From positions 186,001-250,000 of the forward strand of contig BJHH01000004.1 in the NCBI GenBank assembly GCA_014192065.1: a stretch of 64,000 nucleotides of DNA, read 5' to 3'. Source of the DNA: Gemmatimonadota bacterium. Its GTDB lineage: Bacteria > Gemmatimonadota > Gemmatimonadetes > Gemmatimonadales > Gemmatimonadaceae. Every line of letters begins with the position of its first letter. The stretch's first letter is position 1. A program made the translations under genes and the position numbers. A model generated the notes under the pieces. The model saw only the letters and a program-made list of their open reading frames with translations, had not been told where the DNA came from and ran no database searches. Positions 45,461-52,796 of the stretch are shown piece after piece.

Positions 45461-46756
45461 GTGGACGAACTCGAGCGCGCGCGCAGCGAGGTCCGCCTCA
45501 CTGCCCAGGCCCTTGCTGCGAGCTGGGAGGAGATCACCCTCCTCTACTCGATCGGCGAAATCCTCGGTCGCACGGTACAGCTCGAGGACGCGGCGGGTAC
45601 GATCCTCACGGAAATCTCCGACACGGTTGGTGCCGATCTCGGCGCGATCTATGTGCTCGACGCGCCCCGCGGACTGCTGGTGCCCATCGCGGCGCGCGGT
45701 GTCGCGCCCAAGAGCATCGATGCGATCCCGATCGACGACATGGCGACGATTGCCGCGCGCGTCTTCGCTCAGGCCACCCCGCGCATCTATGATCCCGAAG
45801 CGGCACCGTCGCCATGCGAAGTGCCCGTTCGTCGGGGCCAGGCGCTCGGTGTGCCGATCACTTGGGGGACGCCGAAGGGAAGCGTCGGACTTGGCGTCGT
45901 GACGCTGTCGGCCCCACGGTTTGACCGCACCTTCACCGCCGGCGACCTGAAGCTCGTTGCGGCGATTGCGTCGCAGATTGGCACCGCCATCCAGATCACC
46001 CGGCTCGTGCGCGCGTCGGTGGAACAGGAGCGTCTCGAACACGAGATGCAGTTGGCGCACGAACTGCAGATGCGGCTCCTGCCGGCGCCAGGAGTCGTCG
46101 CGCCGGACGCGAGTTGCGCGGCCCGGGTTGAACCGGCGCGCAGTGTCGGCGGAGACTTTTACCATTTATTCCGGCTTGGCGGTGGTCGCGTCGGCGTCCT
46201 GATTGGCGATGTCTCAAGCCATGGCTACCAAGCCGCGCTCATCATGGCGCACACCATGAGCGCGATGGCGATTCACGCCCAGAAGGGTGACGATCCAGCG
46301 ACGACGGTCGCCGCGTTGCTCAGCACGATCGCAGACGATCTCACGGAAACGGACATGTTCCTTGCGCTCTTTTACGCCGTCGTGGACCCCGCGGCCGGTG
46401 AGATTCGCTGGGTCAATGCCGGCCAGCCCGGAACCTTCGTCATGTCAGGAGACGGGACCATGCATCGACTCCCGGCCACCGACCCGCCGCTCGGCATGAC
46501 CTCCGCCGCCCCGCACCAGTCCGCCCGCGCGTGGAACAAGCAGACCGACACCCTCGTGCTGTTCACGGACGGCGTGTGCGATGCGCGTGACATCGAGGGA
46601 CGGACGCTCGGCGAGGCAAAGGTCCTTGAGGTGGTCAAGGCGCGTCGCAAGGAACGGCCAGAACGGATCGTGGACGGTGTCTTTGCGTTACTCGAAGGGC
46701 ATATGGGCTCGGTTGCGCCGCCGGATGACCAGGCGCTGCTCGTGCTGCGGACCTGA
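45461..46756 (+). CDS. GAF-domain PP2C-type serine phosphatase (RsbU/SpoIIE-like)
   Basis: The 431-residue protein starts with a short coiled coil. A GAF sensor domain follows at about 30-180 (TLLYSIGEILGRTVQLEDAAG), a helical linker (LEHEMQLAHELQMRLLPAPG), then a SpoIIE-type PP2C domain at about 215-430 with SVGGDFYHLFRLGG, VGVLIGDVSSHGYQAAL, MFLALFYAVVDP, LVLFTDGVCDARD and PPDDQALLVLR. The Asp residues for two Mn ions are visible. It should dephosphorylate the STAS antagonist in response to a GAF-bound signal. The start is GTG, 15 bases after the kinase gene. Confidence 0.93.
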   Translation: MDELERARSEVRLTAQALAASWEEITLLYSIGEILGRTVQLEDAAGTILTEISDTVGADLGAIYVLDAPRGLLVPIAARGVAPKSIDAIPIDDMATIAARVFAQATPRIYDPEAAPSPCEVPVRRGQALGVPITWGTPKGSVGLGVVTLSAPRFDRTFTAGDLKLVAAIASQIGTAIQITRLVRASVEQERLEHEMQLAHELQMRLLPAPGVVAPDASCAARVEPARSVGGDFYHLFRLGGGRVGVLIGDVSSHGYQAALIMAHTMSAMAIHAQKGDDPATTVAALLSTIADDLTETDMFLALFYAVVDPAAGEIRWVNAGQPGTFVMSGDGTMHRLPATDPPLGMTSAAPHQSARAWNKQTDTLVLFTDGVCDARDIEGRTLGEAKVLEVVKARRKERPERIVDGVFALLEGHMGSVAPPDDQALLVLRT

Positions 46757-46820
46757 TCGACCGATGAACGAGCAGTCGCTCAACTCCGCCTCGCGGCTGA
46801 TGGCGCGCGGTCACCTGCGT

Positions 46821-46841
46821 CGCCGAGCCGAGGGCTCGGCG
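46821..46841 (+). repeat. Perfect 9-base hairpin upstream of rsmA
   Basis: CGCCGAGCC (46821-46829) and GGCTCGGCG (46833-46841) form a perfect stem around GAG. No T-tract follows, so it is not a classic terminator. The 3' arm touches GGAG (46841-46844), which could serve an alternative rsmA start at ATG 46850. The hairpin could therefore affect translation if that start is used. The rest of the 120-base gap (46757-46876) holds only a doubtful 29-codon ORF. Confidence 0.5.
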
Positions 46842-46876
46842 GAGTGCCCATGACGCGGCGCGCCGGAGGGGAAGGG

Positions 46877-47701
46877 ATGCGCGAGCCGAAGCCAGCGGTC
46901 GCGATCACGCACGGTGCCCGCAAACGGTTCGGCCAGCACTTCCTCACCGATCCAAGTATCCTCGGTCGCATTGCCGACGCCGTCGGCATCGTGGCCGGCG
47001 CTACGGTTGTTGAGATTGGACCAGGCCGCGGTGCGTTGACCGCTCCGCTCGTTTCGCGCGTCGGCCCCTCAGGGCGCCTGATCGCCGTCGAGGTGGACCG
47101 CGATCTCGCCGCGTCGCTGCGAACGCACTACGCGGAGCGCCCAGAGGTGACGATTCACGGCGGCGACGTGCTCGATACCGACATCGGGGCGCTCGCTGGC
47201 GGCCCCTATCTGCTTGCCGGCAACATCCCGTACAACATCACGACGCCAATTCTTTTCCGCGCGCTCGAACGGCCGCGTGCCGAGCGGATGGTGTTCCTCG
47301 TACAACGCGAGGTGGCGGAACGACTCGCCGCGGCGCCCGCGTCGGAGACGTACGGCGCACTGTCGGCCAACGTGCAGGCCGTGGCGACGATCGAAATCCT
47401 GTTCAAGGTTTCGGCCGGAGCATTTGTGCCGCCGCCTCAGGTGGACAGTGCGGTGATTCGAGTGACGCCACGCACGGATCCCGACATCGAAGCGCATGAA
47501 GAGGCGGCGTTTCGCACGATGGTGCAGGGACTCTTTTCGTTTCGGCGCAAGCAGATGGTGCGTGGCGTCCGCGATGTCTGCGCTGTGAACGGACAGGGCG
47601 CGGTGGAACTGCTCGACCGCGCGGGAATCCGCCACACCGACCGGCCGGAGGTACTCGGCCCCGCGGACTTTGCGCGGTTGCTCAGGGCGTGGATGCGCTA
47701 G
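46877..47701 (+). CDS. rsmA: 16S rRNA dimethyladenosine transferase RsmA (KsgA)
   Basis: The 274-residue methyltransferase dimethylates A1518 and A1519 of 16S rRNA. It has the family start KRFGQHFLTDPSILGRIADA, SAM motif VVEIGPGRGALTAPLVSR, the catalytic LLAGNIPYNITTPILFR (NxPY) and VPPPQVDSAVIRV. ATG 46877 is preferred: it has a strong GGAGGGGAAGGG just upstream and gives a normal N-terminus. ATG 46850, with GGAG and a hairpin next to it, is possible. The gene ends convergent with rex. Confidence 0.96.
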   Translation: MREPKPAVAITHGARKRFGQHFLTDPSILGRIADAVGIVAGATVVEIGPGRGALTAPLVSRVGPSGRLIAVEVDRDLAASLRTHYAERPEVTIHGGDVLDTDIGALAGGPYLLAGNIPYNITTPILFRALERPRAERMVFLVQREVAERLAAAPASETYGALSANVQAVATIEILFKVSAGAFVPPPQVDSAVIRVTPRTDPDIEAHEEAAFRTMVQGLFSFRRKQMVRGVRDVCAVNGQGAVELLDRAGIRHTDRPEVLGPADFARLLRAWMR

Positions 47702-47754
47702 CTGAGGCCTTGCCCTTCACCGCGATGCTCCGCGGCCACGCAACCGTAGGAGGG

Positions 47755-48381
47755 TCATGCCATTGCGCTCGTCAGTGTGTACGAAAGAAGTTCGAGTTCC
47801 AATGCCATGTCCACGGAACGCAGTGTCACACCCGACGGTGCGTGGAGTGGTGTCGGCGCGAAGTTGAGAACGCCGCGGATGCCCGCTTTGGTCACGCGCT
47901 CCAGGAGCGGCTGCGCCGCTTCGGCCGGAACGGCGATGAGTACGATGTCCGGCTTCACGGATTGGAGGTCGGCGTCCAGCTCGCGCTGATCCTTCACGAT
48001 GGTTCCGTCGAGCGACACGCCGATTCGCGCCGGGTCCACGTCATAGATCCCCACGATGCGAAAGCCGCGCTCGCCAAACGCGCGGTACTGGGCGAGTGCC
48101 GCGCCGATCTTACCCGCGCCGACGATGATCACTTGCCACTCGCGCTCGAGGCCGAGAATTTCACGGATACGATGTGCAAGCGCGTTCACCGAATAGCCTA
48201 GACCGCGGGTGCCGAACGACCCAAAGAACGAGAGATCCTTCCGCACCTGCGCCGAGGTCATGCCGCCGAGCGATGCGAGGTCGCCACTCGAGATCGTCTC
48301 GAGCCCCTGACGCCGATAGTCCTCCAGAAAGCGGAGGTAGAGCGAAAGACGTCGAACCGTGGACTCAGCGATCTGCTTCAT
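47755..48381 (-). CDS. rex: Redox-sensing transcriptional repressor Rex
   Basis: The 208-residue protein has an N-terminal winged helix (ISSGDLASLGGMTSAQVRKDLSFFG, in which SAQVRKDLSFFG is the Rex signature) and a C-terminal NAD(H)-binding Rossmann domain with VGAGKIGAALAQY. Rex represses anaerobic or respiratory genes and leaves DNA when NADH is high. ATG 48381 matches the family start (KQIAESTVRRL). An upstream GTG (48435) lies inside the operator and is rejected. No purine-rich Shine-Dalgarno site precedes the ATG. A perfect Rex box lies 39 bases upstream, so self-repression is likely. Confidence 0.96.
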   Translation of the reverse strand: MKQIAESTVRRLSLYLRFLEDYRRQGLETISSGDLASLGGMTSAQVRKDLSFFGSFGTRGLGYSVNALAHRIREILGLEREWQVIIVGAGKIGAALAQYRAFGERGFRIVGIYDVDPARIGVSLDGTIVKDQRELDADLQSVKPDIVLIAVPAEAAQPLLERVTKAGIRGVLNFAPTPLHAPSGVTLRSVDMALELELLSYTLTSAMA

Positions 48382-48419
48382 GGGAGGGAATACGGGTGTG
48401 TCTGAGAAGCACAGGGTGC

Positions 48420-48437
48420 TTGTGAATGTTTTCACAA
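48420..48437. promoter_or_regulatory. Rex operator (ROP) upstream of rex
   Basis: TTGTGAA (48420-48426) and TTCACAA (48431-48437) form a perfect inverted repeat with a four-base spacer. It matches the known Rex consensus TTGTGAA-N4-TTCACAA. It lies between divergent rex and the DnaQ-like exonuclease, so it may control rex itself and perhaps the plus-strand gene. The rest of this 192-base intergenic region shows no other clear element. Confidence 0.88.
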
Positions 48438-48573
48438 CTTATTGGACTGTCCCCAAATCCTGATAGGGGAGGTCGCGGAGCCTCACCGGCGGTGCCGGAT
48501 CTGGAGTGCGCGAGGTCTTTCGTGCGCATTCGGAGGCTTCACTCGAATCGCGACGCGTAGCCAGATTTATGGT

Positions 48574-49263
48574 ATGGCATTGCCCGAACGCATCCCGTCC
48601 GACGAGTCGGAAGACGACGCCCCGAAGGGAACGCCTCACGGCAGCGTGGAGTTCATCGTCGTCGACCTCGAAACCACGGGAACGGGCTCGCGCACGGGCG
48701 ACCGGGTGACGGAGGTGGCGGCGGTTCGGGTGCAGGGCGGAGTGATCGAGCCGGTTTTTCATTCGCTCGTGAATCCCGGTCAGCCGATCCCGTACCAGAT
48801 CACGAGCCTGACTGGCATCGACGACGGGATGGTGCGTGATGCGCCGTCGTTCGCCAACATCGCGGGGGAACTCGCGACGCATCTCGCGCGCCGAGTGTTC
48901 GTGGCCCATAACGCGCCGTTCGACTGGGGCTTTCTCGATGCCGAGTTTGGCCGGATCACGCCGGGTGTGTTCAGTACGCTCGTGCCGTCGCGGTTGTGCA
49001 CGGTGCAATTGGCGCGGAAACTGCTGAGTCACTTGCCGCGTCGGAATCTCGATGCCGTCTGCTGGCATTACGGGATTTCGAATGATGGTCGCCACCGCGC
49101 AGCGGGCGACGCTCACGCGACCGCTCGGGTGCTGGTACAGCTGCTGGCCGATGCCGATCGCGCCGGCCTGTGGTCGCTGGAGTCGCTGGCCAAGCACGCG
49201 TCTGGTCGGCGGCCGCGCCGGCGGGCCACGCCGAGGTGGAGCGAGGGCGCCGATGGCGCTTAG
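48574..49263 (+). CDS. DnaQ-like 3'-5' exonuclease (DEDDh family)
   Basis: The 229-residue protein has Exo I VVDLETTGTGSR (Asp, Glu), Exo II HNAPFDWGFLD and Exo III HRAAGDAHATARV, the DEDDh set found in DNA polymerase III epsilon and related nucleases. No polymerase-binding tail or UvrC-type domain follows, and the last 30 residues are Arg-rich. It could be a proofreading subunit or a stand-alone nuclease. ATG 48574 (after TATGGT) was chosen; the upstream frame is Arg-rich and non-homologous. The MBL gene begins ten bases downstream. Confidence 0.87.
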   Translation: MALPERIPSDESEDDAPKGTPHGSVEFIVVDLETTGTGSRTGDRVTEVAAVRVQGGVIEPVFHSLVNPGQPIPYQITSLTGIDDGMVRDAPSFANIAGELATHLARRVFVAHNAPFDWGFLDAEFGRITPGVFSTLVPSRLCTVQLARKLLSHLPRRNLDAVCWHYGISNDGRHRAAGDAHATARVLVQLLADADRAGLWSLESLAKHASGRRPRRRATPRWSEGADGA

Positions 49264-49272
49264 CTTCAGCAC

Positions 49273-50172
49273 ATGACGCCGCCGCTGCCCTTCGTCCAGT
49301 CGCGCCAGATCGGGCGCTACACCGTCCATGCCATTCAGGCCGGCTATCAGGCGCTTGACGGTGGCGCGATGTTCGGCGTCGTCCCGAAGACGCTCTGGCA
49401 GCGGCGTATCTTGCCCGATGAGAAGAATCGCATCACGCTCGGTATGCGCTGCTTGCTGGTCGAGCACGAGTCCGGGCTCGTCCTGGTGGATACCGGCGCC
49501 GGCAACAAGGAAGACGCCAAGTTCAAGGATATCTACGGCCTCCAAAATGAGGCCACGGAACTCGAGGCCGATGGCTCGCGTCGTACGGCGCTGGAAGCTG
49601 GCCTCCGCACGCTCGGGTACACGCCCGACGATGTCGCGGTGGTCATCAACACACACCTGCACTTCGATCATGCGGGCGGTAACACCTTCGTCGATGCGGC
49701 GGGCACGGTGCGCGCGAGTTTTCCCAAGGCGCGTTATGTCGTCCAGCAGGGCGAGTACCACTGGGCGATGCATACAAACGAGCGGACGGCGGCGAGCTAT
49801 TTCGCCCGCAATTGGGAGCCGATCATTGCGGCCGGGAGCTTTGATCTGCTCGAAGCGGACGGCGAAGTCCTGCCGGGTATCAGCGTGCTGCGGACGCCGG
49901 GACATGTGCCGCACCATCAGAGCGTCCTCGTGGACGGCGGCGACGGCATTGCCTGTTTTCTCGGCGACATCTGTCCGACCAGCGCGCACCTGCCGCTCCC
50001 CTGGATCATGGGATACGACGTCGAGCCGCTGGTGAGCCTGGAGACCAAGCGATGGCTGTTTAAGCGGGCTGCGGACGAGCGGTGGCTGATGATCTTTGAG
50101 CATGATGCGACGCATCCGTGGGGGCGCGTATACCACGACGGAAAGGCGTACACGCTTCAGTCGGACCCGTGA
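49273..50172 (+). CDS. Metallo-beta-lactamase-fold hydrolase
   Basis: The 299-residue protein has the MBL signature INTHLHFDHAGGN (HxHxDH), GHVPHHQSVL (His), LGDICPTSAHL (Asp) and IFEHDATHPWG (His), giving both zinc sites. The layout resembles the AHL-lactonase-like group, but many members act on other esters or thioesters, so the substrate is not assigned. There is no signal peptide. It is the last gene before the infC leader. Confidence 0.87.
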   Translation: MTPPLPFVQSRQIGRYTVHAIQAGYQALDGGAMFGVVPKTLWQRRILPDEKNRITLGMRCLLVEHESGLVLVDTGAGNKEDAKFKDIYGLQNEATELEADGSRRTALEAGLRTLGYTPDDVAVVINTHLHFDHAGGNTFVDAAGTVRASFPKARYVVQQGEYHWAMHTNERTAASYFARNWEPIIAAGSFDLLEADGEVLPGISVLRTPGHVPHHQSVLVDGGDGIACFLGDICPTSAHLPLPWIMGYDVEPLVSLETKRWLFKRAADERWLMIFEHDATHPWGRVYHDGKAYTLQSDP

Positions 50173-50229
50173 CGGTTGGTCAGGCGTTTGGGCAGGTCGT
50201 GAGATCTGCACGCAACGCCCGCCGAGCAG

Positions 50230-50258
50230 TTGACCCAACTGCCCGCGCTGCTTAGGTT
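50230..50258 (+). promoter_or_regulatory. Candidate promoter of the infC leader
   Basis: TTGACC (50230-50235, five of six) is followed after 17 bases by TAGGTT (50253-50258, three of six). Transcription would start near 50265 and give a leader of about 195 bases before infC. The -35 box is good, the -10 box weak. Confidence 0.45.
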
Positions 50259-50343
50259 TATCGGACATCGTAGAAAGTGGTTCGGCCTCGCAGCCGTACC
50301 CACCCTCTGGCCTCCGCTCTCAATTTAGAAGCGCCGTGCTGCC

Positions 50344-50435
50344 GGGTCCGCAGGGAGACCGTCACGCCACCTTGGTGGTTGCGTGATCTGAATCCTTTTT
50401 CGCGGACCCTCTCAACAGGGGTCCGCGATTTTTTT
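50344..50435 (+). promoter_or_regulatory. Attenuator-like leader with terminator and alternative pairing upstream of infC
   Basis: A strong intrinsic terminator is formed by CGCGGACCC (50401-50409) and GGGTCCGCG (50419-50427), followed by seven T (50429-50435). Upstream, GGGTCCGC (50344-50351) is perfectly complementary to eight bases (50402-50409) of the terminator's 5' arm, so the two pairings exclude each other. A nested hairpin (50363-50385; CCAC/GTGG and CACG/CGTG) would bring the distant arms together. This is the layout of transcription attenuation. The signal could be a ribosomal protein (such as L20) or IF-3, as in other infC-rpmI-rplT leaders; this is inferred. Confidence 0.62.
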
Positions 50436-50460
50436 CCCCTCGTGTTGGAGGATTGCAGAG

Positions 50461-50979
50461 ATTCAGGATACAACCAAGCGGCCGCCGCGCGTCAACCGGC
50501 AGATCCGCATCAGTCCGGTCCGTGTGATTGGAGCGGATGGTTCGCAGCTCGGAATCATGGAAGTGGATGCGGCGCTTGCTCAGGCGGTCGAGCAGGGGTT
50601 TGATCTCGTCGAGGTCGCTCCGCTCGCGAGGCCCCCAGTCGTCCGAATCATGGACTATGGGAAGTACAAGTTCGAAATGGCGAAGCAGGCCCGGGTCGCC
50701 AAGAAGAAGCAGCACATCATCCTGATCAAGGAAGTGAAGTACCGGCCGGGAATCGAAAAGCATGACTTCGACACCAAGACGAATCATGCGCGCCGTTTCC
50801 TGTCCGAGGGCAACAAGGTGAAGGTGACGTTGATGTTCCGCGGCCGTCAGATTGCGCATCCGGAAATCGGGCGCGCGGTGGTCGGGCGGGTCGCAGCGAC
50901 GCTTGCCGATGTGGCCAAGATCGAAACCGATGCGCGCCTTGAAGGCAAGGCGCTAACGATGATTCTGACGCCCAAGTAG
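50461..50979 (+). CDS. infC: Translation initiation factor IF-3 with ATT start
   Basis: The protein has 172 residues when started at ATT 50461. It matches the IF-3 N-terminus ([21 protein letters not shown]), then [36 protein letters not shown] and the C-terminal domain with [16 protein letters not shown] and [10 protein letters not shown]. No ATG, GTG or TTG exists at the right place. GGAGG (50447-50451) lies nine bases before the ATT. Rare starts (AUU) are a known device by which IF-3 limits its own synthesis. From the first GTG (50524) the protein would lose the conserved N-terminal segment. rpmI follows 16 bases on. Confidence 0.93.
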   Translation: MQDTTKRPPRVNRQIRISPVRVIGADGSQLGIMEVDAALAQAVEQGFDLVEVAPLARPPVVRIMDYGKYKFEMAKQARVAKKKQHIILIKEVKYRPGIEKHDFDTKTNHARRFLSEGNKVKVTLMFRGRQIAHPEIGRAVVGRVAATLADVAKIETDARLEGKALTMILTPK

Positions 50980-50995
50980 GGCAGGGATACCCAGC

Positions 50996-51193
50996 ATGCC
51001 GAAAATGAAGACACACAAGGGCGCGAAGAAGCGCTTTTCAGTGACGGGGACGGGCAAGGTGCGCCGTATGAAGGCGTACAAGAGCCACATCCTCACCAAA
51101 AAGACGTCCAAGCGGAAGCGCAACCTCCGCCGTCCCGCGATCGTCGGGCCGCTGGGCGACACGAAGCGCATGCTCCGTCTGCTCCAAGCCTAG
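50996..51193 (+). CDS. rpmI: 50S ribosomal protein L35
   Basis: The 65-residue basic protein has the L35 pattern [22 protein letters not shown], then [20 protein letters not shown] (Lys/Arg-rich) and a C-terminal block [14 protein letters not shown]. It is the middle gene of the conserved infC-rpmI-rplT operon, 16 bases after infC and 12 before rplT. Confidence 0.97.
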   Translation: MPKMKTHKGAKKRFSVTGTGKVRRMKAYKSHILTKKTSKRKRNLRRPAIVGPLGDTKRMLRLLQA

Positions 51194-51205
51194 GGAGAAC
51201 TCACT

Positions 51206-51568
51206 ATGCCACGCGTAAAATCGAACGTCGTCCGACTGAAGCGAAAGAAGCAGATCATGAAGCTGGCCCGCGGTGCATTCGGCGGGCGAAGCAAGCTGTG
51301 GAAGGCCGCGAAGGAAACCGTCGAGAAGGGCTGGGTGTACGCATACCGGGATCGGAAGAACAAGAAGCGCGAGTTCCGGAAGTTGTGGATCATCCGCATC
51401 AACGCCGCGGCGCACCTGAACGAACTGACCTACAGCAAGTTCATGAACGGACTCCGCATTGCGGGCATCGAAGTCGATCGCAAGATCCTCTCCGATATCG
51501 CGATCAAGGATCCGGCCGCGTTTACAGATCTCGCACAGCAGGCCAAGAAGGCACTCGCTGCGGCGTAA
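51206..51568 (+). CDS. rplT: 50S ribosomal protein L20
   Basis: The 120-residue protein has the basic N-terminal extension [23 protein letters not shown] and the globular part [33 protein letters not shown] (in pieces: [29 protein letters not shown]), then [17 protein letters not shown]20 assembles early on 23S rRNA and in E. coli and Bacillus represses its own operon by binding the leader, which makes it a candidate ligand for the infC leader here. Confidence 0.97.
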   Translation: MPRVKSNVVRLKRKKQIMKLARGAFGGRSKLWKAAKETVEKGWVYAYRDRKNKKREFRKLWIIRINAAAHLNELTYSKFMNGLRIAGIEVDRKILSDIAIKDPAAFTDLAQQAKKALAAA

Positions 51569-51647
51569 TCGGAAGCCGGTCGTGGGTGCCACCCGCTGCG
51601 GGTAGGCAGCCCCCAGTAGACCGTCGTCCAGAGCAGGCGTACAACCG

Positions 51648-51683
51648 GCGGGGCCGGCTTTCGGAAACGAGAGCCGGCCCCGC
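51648..51683 (+). terminator. Strong 15-base hairpin between rplT and pheS
   Basis: GCGGGGCCGGCTTTC (51648-51662) and GAGAGCCGGCCCCGC (51669-51683) pair over 15 bases with a single G-T wobble, around a GGAAAC loop. There is no T-tract, so it is an imperfect candidate terminator for the infC operon or a structure in the pheS leader. Two shorter overlapping palindromes lie upstream around 51583-51603 (GGGT/ACCC). The region has no run of Phe codons, so E. coli-type pheS attenuation is not supported. Confidence 0.5.
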
Positions 51684-51752
51684 GTGCGTCTGGTCGCTAC
51701 GGCCGCGGCGCGGTTGCTGTCCCGTTTGCCATCCGCCGAATAGCTTTCATTG

Positions 51753-52796
51753 GTGACCGATCCCGCCCTCACGCTGAACGAATTCACTGCCGCGCTCGGT
51801 TCATTCGAAGCGGAGGCAGGGCCGGCCGTCGCTGCCGCGACCGAAGCCGACGCGCTCGAGGCCGTCCGCGCCAAGTATCTCGGTCGCGCGCATGGGTGGC
51901 TCAAGGACCTCTCGGCGAAACTCGGACAGCTCCCCAAGGCCGACCGTGCCGCCGCCGGTGCCGCGTTCAACGAGGTACGGCTCCGTGTTGAGGCCACGCT
52001 CGACGCTCGGCGCGTCGCGCTGGCGCCGGTGCGCGATGCCGGTGCCCTCGCCGACCCGACGATGCCCGCCCGCGAGACCTGGCCGGGCGGTGTGCATCCG
52101 GTCACGCAGGTCATCGACGAGATGATCGAGATTTTCCGTGAGCTCGGTTTCACGGTCGCGCTCGGACCGGAAGCGGAGAGCCCGTGGTACAACTTTGGCT
52201 CGCTGAACTTCCCGGCCGACCATCCGGCGATGGACCTGCACGACACGCTCTATCTCTCCGACGACCTGGTGCTGCGCACGCACACGTCGCCGGTCCAGGT
52301 GCGCACGCTCCAGGCGTATCCGCCGCCGATTCGGGTGCTGATTCCCGGAAACGTGCATCGTCGCGATCCGTTCGATGCGTCCCACGCGCCGACCTTTGCG
52401 CAGGTTGAGGGACTCGTCGTCGATGAAGGAATCTCGTTCGCCGACCTGAAGGCGACCCTGACGCATTTCGCGAACCGCTTCTTCGGCGCCACCAAGACGC
52501 GGTTCCGTCCATCGTATTTTCCGTTCACGGAGCCGAGCGCCGAGATGGACGTACTCTGCGGCGTCTGCCGCGGTTCGGGCTGCGGCGTCTGCAAGCAGTC
52601 GGGCTGGATCGAAATCCTCGGCAGTGGCCTCGTACACCCTGCGGTGCTCGAGTCCGCCGGCGTGGACAGCGAGAAGTACACCGGCTGGGCATTCGGTATG
52701 GGTCCGGCACGCACGGCGCTCGCGCGGCATGGCATTCCGGACATCAGGCTCCTCTACGATTCGGACGTGCGGTTTCTCGGCCAGTTCGCGAAATGA
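51753..52796 (+). CDS. pheS: Phenylalanyl-tRNA synthetase, alpha subunit
   Basis: The 347-residue class II subunit has the N-terminal coiled coil (about 1-90), then HPVTQVIDEMIEIFRELGF, the motif 2 region with RTHTSPVQVRTL and VHRRDPFDASHAPTF, VEGLVVDEG, RPSYFPFTEPSAEMDV, and motif 3 FGMGPARTALARHGIPDIR. It includes the paired CxxC segment (CGVCRGSGCGVC) seen in many bacterial PheS. The start is uncertain by one codon (TTG 51750 or GTG 51753). Its stop overlaps pheT by four bases. Confidence 0.96.
   Translation: MTDPALTLNEFTAALGSFEAEAGPAVAAATEADALEAVRAKYLGRAHGWLKDLSAKLGQLPKADRAAAGAAFNEVRLRVEATLDARRVALAPVRDAGALADPTMPARETWPGGVHPVTQVIDEMIEIFRELGFTVALGPEAESPWYNFGSLNFPADHPAMDLHDTLYLSDDLVLRTHTSPVQVRTLQAYPPPIRVLIPGNVHRRDPFDASHAPTFAQVEGLVVDEGISFADLKATLTHFANRFFGATKTRFRPSYFPFTEPSAEMDVLCGVCRGSGCGVCKQSGWIEILGSGLVHPAVLESAGVDSEKYTGWAFGMGPARTALARHGIPDIRLLYDSDVRFLGQFAK

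Noticed and set aside
46764-46853. 29-codon ORF between the PP2C gene and rsmA, ending in ATGA overlap with ATG 46850
   Set aside because: It is very short, has no clear ribosome-binding site, and its 3' half is the hairpin 46821-46841. The overlap counts only if rsmA starts at 46850, which is not the preferred start.
48382-48435. Upstream GTG start for rex at 48435
   Set aside because: This start would lie inside the perfect Rex operator, and the extra 18 residues are unlike the Rex family.
50524-50979. Shorter infC starting at GTG 50524
   Set aside because: It would lose the conserved N-terminal segment that is present in frame back to ATT 50461, and it has no ribosome-binding site as good as GGAGG before 50461.
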